Of a stretch of 64,000 nt of DNA, positions 34,965-42,988 are shown one piece after another. Location: positions 1-64,000 of the forward strand of contig BJHK01000009.1 in the NCBI GenBank assembly GCA_014192425.1. The letters are read 5' to 3'. The notes under the pieces were generated by a model. The model did not search any database. It saw nothing but the letters and a program-made list of their open reading frames with translations, and was not told the DNA's origin. Every line of letters starts with the position of its first letter. The first letter of the stretch is position 1. The translations under genes were made by a program, and so were the position numbers. The stretch is from Planctomycetia bacterium. Lineage in GTDB: Bacteria; Planctomycetota; Planctomycetia; Pirellulales; UBA1268.

Positions 34965-35519
34965 ATGGCTGAGGATCTGCCACCACTCTACGCTGTCGAT
35001 TTCACCGAATCCGAGCGCGACCGATTAACGGCGGTCTCATTCGGCACAGACCGATATGGCGAACTCGTCACCGAGTGGCTGCTGGGCTCCGACGTGCTGG
35101 ATTCGATGCAGCGCGGCACGAAGGTCTGGTTGTTCGAAACGGAAGAAGGGCAAGTCGCGGGCATCGGATCTCTCGGGCCTTGCCGCCGCCGCTGGCCGCC
35201 CCCTCATGGCAACCATAAAAATCTGCTCCTGATTCCTATGCTTGCAGTTGCGCAGCCATTCCGAGAAGACAAGCGACCACACGAGGCTCGCGTTTCGACT
35301 CGCATCTTTCAGCACATCCTCGCGGAGGCTGAGGAACTAATCGCCTCGCGGAAAACAGACGACCGTAGCCCTCTTTTGCCCAGACTCCTCGTTTACGTCC
35401 ATGAAGCAAATGATCGGGCCTTACGTTTCTGGCAAAGGATCGGGTTTCAAACCATTCCGAATGCCCGACACCACGACGACCACCTGATACTGCAGTTGTG
35501 GGCCGAAGAGATTGCCTGA
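34965..35519 (+). CDS. GNAT-family acetyltransferase, possible toxin
   Basis: 184 residues. GNAT features are VWLFETEEGQVAGIGSLGPC (central strand pair), LLIPMLAVAQPFREDKRPHE (acetyl-CoA region) and VYVHEANDRALRFWQRIGFQ (motif B, nearly textbook). The usual R/Q-x-x-G-x-G/A pyrophosphate loop is replaced by QPFREDKRPHEAR, with no glycine, which is unusual. Position after an XRE gene recalls GNAT-HTH toxin-antitoxin pairs that acetylate charged tRNA. Here the order and extra first gene differ from the classical TacAT layout. The substrate is unknown. Confidence 0.8.
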   Translation: MAEDLPPLYAVDFTESERDRLTAVSFGTDRYGELVTEWLLGSDVLDSMQRGTKVWLFETEEGQVAGIGSLGPCRRRWPPPHGNHKNLLLIPMLAVAQPFREDKRPHEARVSTRIFQHILAEAEELIASRKTDDRSPLLPRLLVYVHEANDRALRFWQRIGFQTIPNARHHDDHLILQLWAEEIA

Positions 35520-35725
35520 CGATCAGTTGCCATACCGCTAACTCGCTTGCGATTAGCGATCCCAGCGATATCGGCTTCCGCGCCGACTTGCCTTTGCAAG
35601 CGTTCCGTGCCGATATCTTGCCGGTCCCTGCGGTCCCCGACGACCACTTCGCCCGGGCGGCCGGCGAAAAAGCGGCACAGAATCCGGCACAGGCAGTGCA
35701 CGCAGAGAGCCGCACCGACTCGCAC

Positions 35726-35775
35726 GAGAAAAAAGAAACGGCCGCGCCACTCGCATTCGCGGGCGGCGCGGCCGT
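35726..35775 (-). terminator. Rho-independent terminator after tRNA-Glu
   Basis: ACGGCCGCGCC (35738-35748) pairs with GGCGCGGCCGT (35765-35775). On the minus strand it is followed by TTTCTTTTTTCTCG. It begins 18 bases past the tRNA 3' end and is a good intrinsic terminator. Confidence 0.85.
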
Positions 35776-35792
35776 GCTATTTCAAACCCAAG

Positions 35793-35865
35793 TACCCCCA
35801 CGGGGAGTCGAACCCCGGTTTTCGGACTGAGAACCCGACGTCCTGGGCCACTAGACGATGGGGGC
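35793..35865 (-). tRNA. tRNA-Glu (anticodon CUC)
   Basis: 73 bases forming the cloverleaf. The acceptor stem is GCCCCCA with TGGGGGT. The D-arm region GTCTAGTGGCCCAGGAC matches bacterial tRNA-Glu. The anticodon stem TCGGG/TCCGA carries loop TTCTCAG, giving CUC. The T-arm is GGGG-TTCGACT-CCCC. The discriminator is A, and CCA is not encoded. An intrinsic terminator follows. The lower-GC accessory patch abuts its 3' side. Confidence 0.95.
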
Positions 35866-35999
35866 GTGCTCGCTCGGCCCACGGGCGACCGACGGGATTG
35901 GTTCTAGCAGTGTCGGTTTCGCTGTCAAGCAGACTTGAACCACCGGTCGTCCGCAGCAACCGGCCGTCAGGACCGGCCCGTCCGCCCGCTCCAAAACCC

Positions 36000-37148
36000 T
36001 TATTGGCGCCGGTTTCGCCGCCGCCAGCCCGGTGGCACGCCGCCGCGGGAGCGGCCCACCACGAAGCCGACCGCGGCCGCGGCGACGGCGGCGGCCGCCG
36101 TTCCCCACCACACCCGGCGCCGCATCACGCGGCGCTCGGCGTCCCGGTCGAGGACGGCCCGAAGGTGCTGCGTCGCGGCCTGCAGGTCGGCCCGCTGCGA
36201 CACCCCGGAGGCCTGCCCGCGGTCCGACCGGTGTTCTTCATCGATAGCCTTCCACGCCAGCGGCGAGTCGGTCGTCCGTCCAGCCCCGGACACGTCCGCC
36301 GCCACCGCATCGAGCGCCGCCAGCAGGTCCGTCGGCGTCGCAAACCGATCCTCGGGCCGCTTCTCGAGCAGCCGCTCCACGATCCCGCAGATGGCGGCCG
36401 GCAGTTCCGGCCGGAGGCGCGCCAGCGACGGCAACGGCTCCTGCACGTGGGCCATCACGACGCCGATCGCCGTGGCGGCGTTGAACGGCGGCCGGCCGGC
36501 GAGGAGGTGATAAACCGACGCCCCGAGCGAGTAGAGGTCGCTGCGGATGTCCACCGCGCTGCCCTGCCCCTGCTCCGGGCTCATGTAGAGGGGCGTGCCG
36601 AGGGTCATGCCGTCCTGGGTGAGCGAGACGTCCTCCCCGACGCTGCGGGCGAGGCCGAAGTCGGCGACCTTCACGTCGCCGGCGGGGGAGACGAGCAGGT
36701 TGTCCGGCTTGATGTCCCGGTGCACGATGCCCCGCTCCGCCGCCCGCACGAGCGCCGCCCCGACGTGTCGGAGCACCGCCACGGCCTGCCGCACGTCGAG
36801 CGGCCCGCGGTCCGCCAGCCACTGGCGCAGCGACGGACCGGCCACGTACTCCTCGGCGAGCAGGTGCACGCCGTCAATGCAGGCGACCTCGTGGATCTGC
36901 ACGATGTGACCGTGGACGAGCGCGGCCGCGGACCGCGCCTCGCGCTCGAACCGCTCGACCGCGGCCGGATGCCGCAGTGTCTCCGGCCGCAGCACCTTCA
37001 GCGCCACCTGCCTGCCGAGCGAGACCTGCTCGGCGAGGTAGACGTCGGCCATCGCCCCGCTCCCCAGCAGGCGCACGAGCCGATACCCTCCCAGCCTGCG
37101 GCCGGAAAGATCCCCGGGCTCCGAGCGTGACGTGCTGACGACTGCCAT
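36000..37148 (-). CDS. Membrane-anchored serine/threonine protein kinase (PknB type)
   Basis: 382 residues from the ATG at 37146-37148. The kinase domain (about 20-280) is complete: YRLVRLLGSGAMADVYLAEQ (glycine loop), VALKVLRPE (catalytic Lys), RGIVHRDIKPDNLLVSP (catalytic loop), VKVADFGLARSVG (DFG) and TLGTPLYMSPEQGQG (activation segment). A basic linker leads to a single C-terminal transmembrane helix (WWGTAAAAVAAAAVGFVVG). Only a short basic tail lies beyond it, so there is no extracellular sensor domain. It follows the tRNA-Glu region and precedes the protease gene on the same strand. Confidence 0.95.
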   Translation of the reverse strand: MAVVSTSRSEPGDLSGRRLGGYRLVRLLGSGAMADVYLAEQVSLGRQVALKVLRPETLRHPAAVERFEREARSAAALVHGHIVQIHEVACIDGVHLLAEEYVAGPSLRQWLADRGPLDVRQAVAVLRHVGAALVRAAERGIVHRDIKPDNLLVSPAGDVKVADFGLARSVGEDVSLTQDGMTLGTPLYMSPEQGQGSAVDIRSDLYSLGASVYHLLAGRPPFNAATAIGVVMAHVQEPLPSLARLRPELPAAICGIVERLLEKRPEDRFATPTDLLAALDAVAADVSGAGRTTDSPLAWKAIDEEHRSDRGQASGVSQRADLQAATQHLRAVLDRDAERRVMRRRVWWGTAAAAVAAAAVGFVVGRSRGGVPPGWRRRNRRQ

Positions 37149-37259
37149 CGCGGACCAGTATCCGCCGCACCTGCCGACGCCGCAAACCGGCACCGGCTCC
37201 CGAGCGGACGAGGCGCGGCCCGGCCCGTTCGCTTCATCGGGACGCGTCGCCCCCGGGCG

Positions 37260-38420
37260 TCACCACGACTCGCCCGCGTTCACAGGCGCTGGCCGGCGCC
37301 GGCCGCCAAAGACGCTGCGCAGGCCGAGCAGCACGAGGGCCAGCCCCCCCGCCGTCGAGAGGAGCGCGGGGCCGTTCGTGTGCACGTCGAGGATCTCCCA
37401 CAGGTCGCGCTGAGTCGCGGGTGGCGCCGGCGGCCACGCCGGCTGCTGCCCCCCGGCGTCGTCCACATGCACCGCTCCATGATCGGCGATCGGCATGTCC
37501 ACCACTCCCCCCTGTGGGCCGAACCCGGCCCCGGCATCTCCCGGCAGCGGCCCGGACTGCGGCTGACCGATGACGGCGGCGGCCATCCTGACCTGCGGTG
37601 CGGCTGCCGTCCCCGGACCGGCCTCGACCGGCCCGGCATTGGCGAACGCGCCCATCGGAGTCGGCGCGAATCCCCCCGAGCCGGCGCTGGCGAGAAACGC
37701 CCGCACGCGGGTCGAGCAGCTGCCCAGCGTGCGCCCCTCGTTCTGCCCGAAGAGCACGCCGGCGAGTTTGCCCTCGGCGTTGAGGATCGGGCCGCCGGAA
37801 TCCCCCTGCCGGGCGCTGGCCTTGAGTTCGACGAACTCCTTCGGGTAGCCGGCGCCGGGGGACAGGTATTCGGTGCACGGCCCCGACTCCTCGCGATACG
37901 TGCCGCGACCGAAGCCGGCGATCGTGAGCTGCTCGCCCGGCACCGGCGGCGCGTCGGCGATCGCCACCGGCGTCGCCGGCGGCCGCCAGATGACGATCGC
38001 GGCCAGGTCCCAGGCCTCGTCCCAGCGGATCACCGTGCCGGCCGACTGGAATCCCCCCGGAAACTGGACGAGCACGGCCGAGCGGCTGTCGCGGATGACG
38101 TGGTAGTTGGTGAGCACCAGCCCCTGCGTGCGATTGACGTCGACGAGGACGCCCGACCCGAGCGACGTGCCCCCCTGCTCGGGAGCGACGATCCGCGCGA
38201 CCGCAGGCCGCGGCGTCTGGCCGGTGAGCAGGTAATCGGAGACCGCCTCCGGCGACCAGCGGGTCGTGGGATTGCCGAACAGCCCCCAGCCCGGCGCCTG
38301 TGTAAACGCCTGGCCGAGCGCCGTCACATGCCCCAGGGCCGTCAGATGGCCGACCACGATCAGGATCGCGGCCCGGCCCACGAGGCTGACGGGATGCCGA
38401 ACGGGGCTCGTGCGTCGCAT
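37260..38420 (-). CDS. Secreted trypsin-like serine protease with C-terminal anchor
   Basis: 386 residues from the ATG at 38418-38420, with GGAGGAG upstream. A signal-like N-terminus (about 1-36) is followed by the chymotrypsin-fold core: LVLTNYHVIRDS (His), DEAWDLAAIVIW (Asp) and ASARQGDSGGPILNAEGKLA (Ser). All three catalytic residues are present. A long Gly/Pro/Ala-rich linker (about 235-345) precedes a hydrophobic C-terminal helix (GPALLSTAGGLALVLLGLRS) and a basic end, which should tether it to the membrane. It shares the strand with the kinase downstream and a 51-residue gene upstream. The substrate is unknown. Confidence 0.9.
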   Translation of the reverse strand: MRRTSPVRHPVSLVGRAAILIVVGHLTALGHVTALGQAFTQAPGWGLFGNPTTRWSPEAVSDYLLTGQTPRPAVARIVAPEQGGTSLGSGVLVDVNRTQGLVLTNYHVIRDSRSAVLVQFPGGFQSAGTVIRWDEAWDLAAIVIWRPPATPVAIADAPPVPGEQLTIAGFGRGTYREESGPCTEYLSPGAGYPKEFVELKASARQGDSGGPILNAEGKLAGVLFGQNEGRTLGSCSTRVRAFLASAGSGGFAPTPMGAFANAGPVEAGPGTAAAPQVRMAAAVIGQPQSGPLPGDAGAGFGPQGGVVDMPIADHGAVHVDDAGGQQPAWPPAPPATQRDLWEILDVHTNGPALLSTAGGLALVLLGLRSVFGGRRRPAPVNAGESW

Positions 38421-38456
38421 GCGCCGCTCCTCCGCCGTTGCCAGCGCGTCAGGCGG

Positions 38457-38612
38457 TCACTTCGGCACGCCGCGCCGCGACTGCCGCAGCGACTCACGGA
38501 CGATGATCCGCCGGAGCAGTTCCTGGCGCAGCCGCTCGCGCTCGCTCTCCTCGGCAGTCGCCGCGACGGGTCGTGCCGCGGGCGCGAGCAGGCCGCTGGA
38601 AGGGGTGACCAT
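38457..38612 (-). CDS. Small protein, 51 residues, upstream of protease
   Basis: The ATG at 38610-38612 has ACAGGAGAG eight bases upstream, better than the earlier in-frame starts. The peptide MVTPSSGLLAPAARPVAATA is followed by a charged amphipathic helix, ESERERLRQELLRRIIVRES, and a basic end. The helix could form a coiled coil. The stop is 36 bases before the protease start, so they are probably co-transcribed. No family is known. Confidence 0.6.
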   Translation of the reverse strand: MVTPSSGLLAPAARPVAATAEESERERLRQELLRRIIVRESLRQSRRGVPK

Positions 38613-38758
38613 CTTCGACTCTCCTGTCGTCATGCGGCATCCGGCCCGATGTCGCATCGAAGGTCATCGGCAGACGGGGCGGCCACCATTGTCCGCGCCG
38701 CCGGCGTCGATCCGACCGGCACAGGCCGCAGGGTTTGCCAGACAGGAATGCCCCGGCG

Positions 38759-40003
38759 TCAGCTCGTGCCGGCAGCCGGAGCGGGATCGACCACCGCGGC
38801 CGTGAAGCCCGCGTCCCGGACCGCGTCAAAAAGTTCGGCGGCATGGGCGCGATCGGCCGTGTCCACGGTCACCTGGACGCTCGCCGAGAACACGTCGGGG
38901 CCGGAAAAGTCCCGGTCGTGGACGATCTCCTGGACGCTTCCCCCGGCCGTGGCAATCGCGGCCGTCAGCCGGGCGATGCCACCGGGCCGGTCGCTGACCC
39001 GGGTCGTGAACCGCCAGCGTCGCCCGTCGGCCACGAGCCCGTGGTCGATCACCCGGTCGAGGATCGTGAGGTCGATGTTGCCGCCGCAGAGCAGGAGCGC
39101 CACGCGTCGGCCACGCAGTTCCGCGCAGCGGTCGCCGAGGACCGCGCCGAGTGCCGCCGCCGCCGCCCCCTCGACGACGGTCTTTTCCAGTTCGAGGAGC
39201 CGGAGCACGGCCAGCGCGATCGCGTCCTCGCCGAGCGTCACGACCTCATCCACCAGCGGCGCGGCGATCGAAAAGGAAAGCTCCCCCACCTTCCCCACGG
39301 CGAGGCCGTCCGCGAGCGTGGGGCGGATCGGCACCTGCACCGGCCGGCCGGCGGCCAGCGACGCGCTGAAGCTCGGGGCCGCGGCCGGCTCGACCGCGAT
39401 GATCCGCACCGTGGGCCGCAGCGCCTTGGCCACCAGCGCCACCCCCGCCAGCAGCCCCGCGCCCCCGGTGGGGACGACGATCGCTTCGACGTCGGGCACG
39501 TCCTCGAGGATTTCCAGGGCCATCGTCCCCTGCCCCGCGATCACGCGCGGGTCGTCGAAGCCGTGGATCCGGTCGAGTCCGTCGCGGGCGGCGACCTCGG
39601 CGGCGTGCCGCCGGGCGTCGTCGAAGGTTTCCCCCTCGAGGATCACGGTGGCACCGAGCCGCCGGCAGGTGGCCACCTTCACCAGCGGCGCGAACTTCGG
39701 CATCACCACCGTGACCGGGATCCCGAGCAGGCCGCCGTGGTAGGCCAGGCCGAGCGCATGGTTGCCGGCCGAGGCCGCCACCACACCCCGCTTCCGCGCG
39801 GCGGCGTCAAGCAGCAGCAGCGCATTGCGGGCGCCGCGTTCCTTGAAGCTGCCGGTCCGCTGCAGGAGGTCGAGCTTGCAGAACACATTCATCCCGGTGG
39901 CCGCCGAGAGGGCCGGGCTGGCCAGGCAGGGAGACCGCTGGATGCCGGAGCGGATCCGCTCGTGAGCCCGGCGCACATCGTCGATCGTCACGCTGCCGCT
40001 CAT
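38759..40003 (-). CDS. ilvA: Threonine dehydratase with ACT domain
   Basis: This PLP enzyme converts threonine to 2-oxobutanoate. It has 414 residues from the ATG at 40001-40003, overlapping the stop of the HAD gene. The PLP lysine lies in LQRTGSFKERGARNALLLLD (about 49-60). SAGNHALGLAYHG and the phosphate loop PTGGAGLLAGVALVAKALRP are intact. One ACT domain (about 325-410, WRFTTRVSDRPGGIARLTAA) is attached. This is the shorter single-ACT form, closer to TdcB-like and Corynebacterium-type enzymes than to the long E. coli IlvA with two regulatory modules. Serine is a possible second substrate. Confidence 0.93.
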   Translation of the reverse strand: MSGSVTIDDVRRAHERIRSGIQRSPCLASPALSAATGMNVFCKLDLLQRTGSFKERGARNALLLLDAAARKRGVVAASAGNHALGLAYHGGLLGIPVTVVMPKFAPLVKVATCRRLGATVILEGETFDDARRHAAEVAARDGLDRIHGFDDPRVIAGQGTMALEILEDVPDVEAIVVPTGGAGLLAGVALVAKALRPTVRIIAVEPAAAPSFSASLAAGRPVQVPIRPTLADGLAVGKVGELSFSIAAPLVDEVVTLGEDAIALAVLRLLELEKTVVEGAAAAALGAVLGDRCAELRGRRVALLLCGGNIDLTILDRVIDHGLVADGRRWRFTTRVSDRPGGIARLTAAIATAGGSVQEIVHDRDFSGPDVFSASVQVTVDTADRAHAAELFDAVRDAGFTAAVVDPAPAAGTS

Positions 40004-40599
40004 GTCGTACTCACTCTCTTCGGCCTGTGAAACGCCCGCACGTCGATCCACTCCATGCCGGCCCGGCGCGCGGCCTCGATGCCGAGATCGCTGTCCTCCC
40101 AGACCACGCAGCGCTCGGGCCGGACGGCCAGCCGTCGCGCCGCCTCGAGAAACGGCTCCGGCTCCGGCTTGTGCCTGGCAGTGTCCTCGCTGGCCACCAC
40201 GGTGGTGAAGGCCTCCGCGATCCCGAGATGCGCGAGGATCCGCCCGCACACGGCCCGGTGCCCGCCCGTAACCACCGCCATCGGCACCCGGCCGCGCGAC
40301 CGGAGAACGACGTCGACCACCGGATCGATGGCCGCCACGCGATCGAGCTGGGCGAGAAACGACGCCTCCTTCGCCGCGACCCCCGCCTCGAGGTCGAGCG
40401 TCACGCCCGCCTCGGCGGCGAGGGCGGCGAGGATGTCGCGGGTCGGCCGGCCGCCGAGGCCGTAAAACCGGTCCTCGTCGAAGGCGATGCCGTGGCTGGT
40501 GGTCACCGCGAGCCAGGCCCGGTAGTGGGCCGGCATGGTGTCGGCGAGGGTGCCGTCGCAGTCGAAAAGCAGGGCGTCGTGGTTCTGGTACTGCCACAT
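40000..40599 (-). CDS. HAD-superfamily phosphatase, beta-phosphoglucomutase-like
   Basis: 199 residues from the ATG at 40597-40599; the upstream extension overlaps the divergent chemoreceptor leader. HAD motifs are DALLFDCDGTLADTMPAHYR (nucleophile and acid Asp), AVVTGGHRAVCGRILAHLGI (motif II), the Lys region in DTARHKPEPEPFLEAARRL and VVWEDSDLGIEAARRAGMEW (motif IV). The helical cap of the beta-PGM/phosphonatase branch lies between. The ATGA overlap with ilvA shows tight coupling. Its substrate is probably a small sugar phosphate; this is uncertain. Confidence 0.88.
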   Translation of the reverse strand: MWQYQNHDALLFDCDGTLADTMPAHYRAWLAVTTSHGIAFDEDRFYGLGGRPTRDILAALAAEAGVTLDLEAGVAAKEASFLAQLDRVAAIDPVVDVVLRSRGRVPMAVVTGGHRAVCGRILAHLGIAEAFTTVVASEDTARHKPEPEPFLEAARRLAVRPERCVVWEDSDLGIEAARRAGMEWIDVRAFHRPKRVSTT

Positions 40600-40721
40600 G
40601 GCGGGGGGGTCGTGCGGGGTGTGTGGATTATCAGGCCGGAACCGGGCCCGCCTGCATCGCCAAGGTAACCTATGGTTTCGGCGAATCACCCCGTTCATTC
40701 CGCGTCCCCGCCGCGCCCGCC

Positions 40722-42812
40722 ATGCGATTGTCACGTCTTCCCGTCGGTATTCGCGCGCGGCTGCTGCTGTTCGGCCTCCTGCCGGCGGCCGTGCTGCTGG
40801 CGTGGATCCTGACGATGAACCACCTGCGGACGCGGCACACGCTCCTCACGCTCGGCCGAGAAATTCTCCTCGACCGCGTCCAGGCCATCGCGGCCGACAT
40901 CGACCGCGATGCGCTGGAGGCCGTCACCGCCGCCCGAACGATGGCCCAGGCCGCCGAGACGGGGCTCTTCGGCCGGCGGGCCGAGTCGCTGCGGCTGACA
41001 CGGGAGGTGCTGGAGGCCAATCCGCGGTTCTTCGCCGCGTACTACGGCTACGAGCCTGATGCCGATGGCGGCGACGCGGCGGCCGCCGACGCTGCTGCGA
41101 CATCCCCTGCCGCGGCACCCGTTCGCGACGCCCTGCCGCGCGAGGCGCTCGATCAGTCGGGCCGGTTCATCCCCTACTGGTTCCGTGACCCTGCCGACCC
41201 CGCCCAGATTCGTCTCCGGCAGCTGTCCGACTTCGACGGCCTCTACTACGACGGCTGCCGGCGCCGGCTTGCCGACCCGACGGCGACCGACAAGGCGATG
41301 GTCACCGAGCCCTACCTCTACGACAACCTCGCGCTGATGGTCGAGCACACCTACCCGATCACGGTGGCAGGCCGGTTCGTAGGCGTGGCGGGCGTCGATC
41401 GGAGCCTCGACGAGGTGTTCAAGCGACTGCAGACCGTCAAACAATTGCAGCGGGCCGAGGGCTGGAACGTGGAACTGTTCCTCGTCAGCCAGCAGGGGCG
41501 GCTGATAGCGGCGACGACCCGCGGCCCGAACGACGCCGACCTGCGCACGCTGCCGGTCGCCGACAGCCCGCACGGCCGGCTGCTGCAGGATTTTCATCGG
41601 GCCGTGACCACCGACCGCGTCGTGGACGCCGCCGACCCGGTAACCGGCAAGCCCTGCATCTACGCCGCCGCCCGGCTCCCGACCGGGCAATGGACCGTCA
41701 TGCTCCAGGCCCGGCAGAGCGACATCCTCGACCGCGTCCGCGGACCGCTGATCATGGCGGCGACGGCCGCCGCTGCGGGCCTTGCCGGCGTTCTCGGCCT
41801 GCTCGCCTGGCTGGCCACCTCGCTCACCCGGCGGATCAGCCGGGCAGTGGAAACGGCGCAGCGGGTGGCCCAGGGGGACCTCACCGGCACGATCGACGTC
41901 CGCGGCGGTGACGAGACGGGCCAGCTGCTGCGGAACCTCGCCGCCATGACGACGAACCTCAAGGGCATCGTCTCGCAGGTGAAGCGGTCGAGCATCGAGC
42001 TCAACGCCTCCTCGCGGCAGCTCGCCACGGCCGGCCGGCAGCAAGAGTCGGCGATCGCCTCCCTCGGGGCGAGCACGAGCGAGGCGGCGGTCGCCAGCCG
42101 GCAGATCACGGCCACGGGCAAGCAGCTGCTCGGCACGATGGGGGAGGTGGCGAACCTGGCCGTGGAGACGGCCGACCTCGCCGACGCGGGCCGGGGCGAC
42201 CTCGTCGAGGTCGGCGAGACGATGGCCCACCTCGAGTCCTCGACCACGGAGTTCGCCAGCCGACTGGCGGCGATCCGCCAGCGGGCCGAGGACATCAACA
42301 TGGTGATCACGACGATCACCAAGGTCGCCGACCAGACGAACCTCCTCTCCATCAACGCCGCCATCGAGGCCGAGAAGGCGGGGGAATACGGCCAGGGCTT
42401 CATCGTTGTGGCCCGGGAGATCCGCCGGCTCGCCGACCAGACGGCCGTGGCCACGCTCGACATCGAGCGGCTCATCGAGCAGATGCAGCAGGCGGTGAAC
42501 ACGGGCGTCGTGGAGATGGAGCGGTTCGCGGCCGAGGTCCAGGCGGGCGTCGGGCGGGTGGCCGGAATCAGCGGCCAGTTCGCCCAGGTGATCGACAAGG
42601 TCCACGGCCTCTCCGGCCGCTTTGAAGTGGTCAAGGAGGGGATGCAGACGCAGGCGGCCGGCGCCGAGCAGATCACCGAGGCGCTCGTGACGCTCACCGA
42701 CGGCTCGCGGACCGCCGCCGAGGCCCTCTCCGAGTTCAAGAGCGCCGCCCATCACATGGAGCACGCGGTCGACGGCCTCACCGAGACCGTGAGCCGGTTC
42801 CGGATCGATTAG
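40722..42812 (+). CDS. Methyl-accepting chemotaxis protein
   Basis: 696 residues from the ATG at 40722. It has a membrane helix at about 12-31 and a large periplasmic Cache-like sensor (about 35-340, with SGRFIPYWFRDP, YLYDNLALMVEHTYPITVAG and FVGVAGVDRSLDEVF). A second helix is at about 343-367, followed by a HAMP domain (TRRISRAVETAQRVAQGDLT). The signalling tip is DQTNLLSINAAIEAEKAGEY with GQGFIVVAREIRRLADQT, typical of MCPs with Ser in place of Ala, as in WspA-type receptors. No CheW-binding pentapeptide or other che gene is adjacent. The Wsp-like tip means it may signal to a surface-sensing pathway rather than to flagellar motors. Confidence 0.93.
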   Translation: MRLSRLPVGIRARLLLFGLLPAAVLLAWILTMNHLRTRHTLLTLGREILLDRVQAIAADIDRDALEAVTAARTMAQAAETGLFGRRAESLRLTREVLEANPRFFAAYYGYEPDADGGDAAAADAAATSPAAAPVRDALPREALDQSGRFIPYWFRDPADPAQIRLRQLSDFDGLYYDGCRRRLADPTATDKAMVTEPYLYDNLALMVEHTYPITVAGRFVGVAGVDRSLDEVFKRLQTVKQLQRAEGWNVELFLVSQQGRLIAATTRGPNDADLRTLPVADSPHGRLLQDFHRAVTTDRVVDAADPVTGKPCIYAAARLPTGQWTVMLQARQSDILDRVRGPLIMAATAAAAGLAGVLGLLAWLATSLTRRISRAVETAQRVAQGDLTGTIDVRGGDETGQLLRNLAAMTTNLKGIVSQVKRSSIELNASSRQLATAGRQQESAIASLGASTSEAAVASRQITATGKQLLGTMGEVANLAVETADLADAGRGDLVEVGETMAHLESSTTEFASRLAAIRQRAEDINMVITTITKVADQTNLLSINAAIEAEKAGEYGQGFIVVAREIRRLADQTAVATLDIERLIEQMQQAVNTGVVEMERFAAEVQAGVGRVAGISGQFAQVIDKVHGLSGRFEVVKEGMQTQAAGAEQITEALVTLTDGSRTAAEALSEFKSAAHHMEHAVDGLTETVSRFRID

Positions 42813-42988
42813 GCCGCGGGGCGCGGCAGGCCGGGCAAGTTGCGGTGCCGGGTTGGAATCCGGTCTTGGTGCCGGAAAGACTCATGGATGGGGTCGTGCC
42901 GGGTCGATCACTCCTGACGATCATGCCGGTTTTTCCGCGCAGGCTTCCGCCTGCAGGCCCAGCCGGCCACCGCCAGGATGCGACTCCG

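Noticed and set aside
33150-35792. Integrase or att repeat for the tRNA-Glu-associated patch
   Set aside because: No recombinase frame and no direct copy of the tRNA 3' end could be found inside the patch.
35547-37130. 527-residue plus-strand open frame over tRNA-Glu and the kinase gene
   Set aside because: It crosses a clear tRNA and terminator and is antisense to a kinase with all catalytic motifs.
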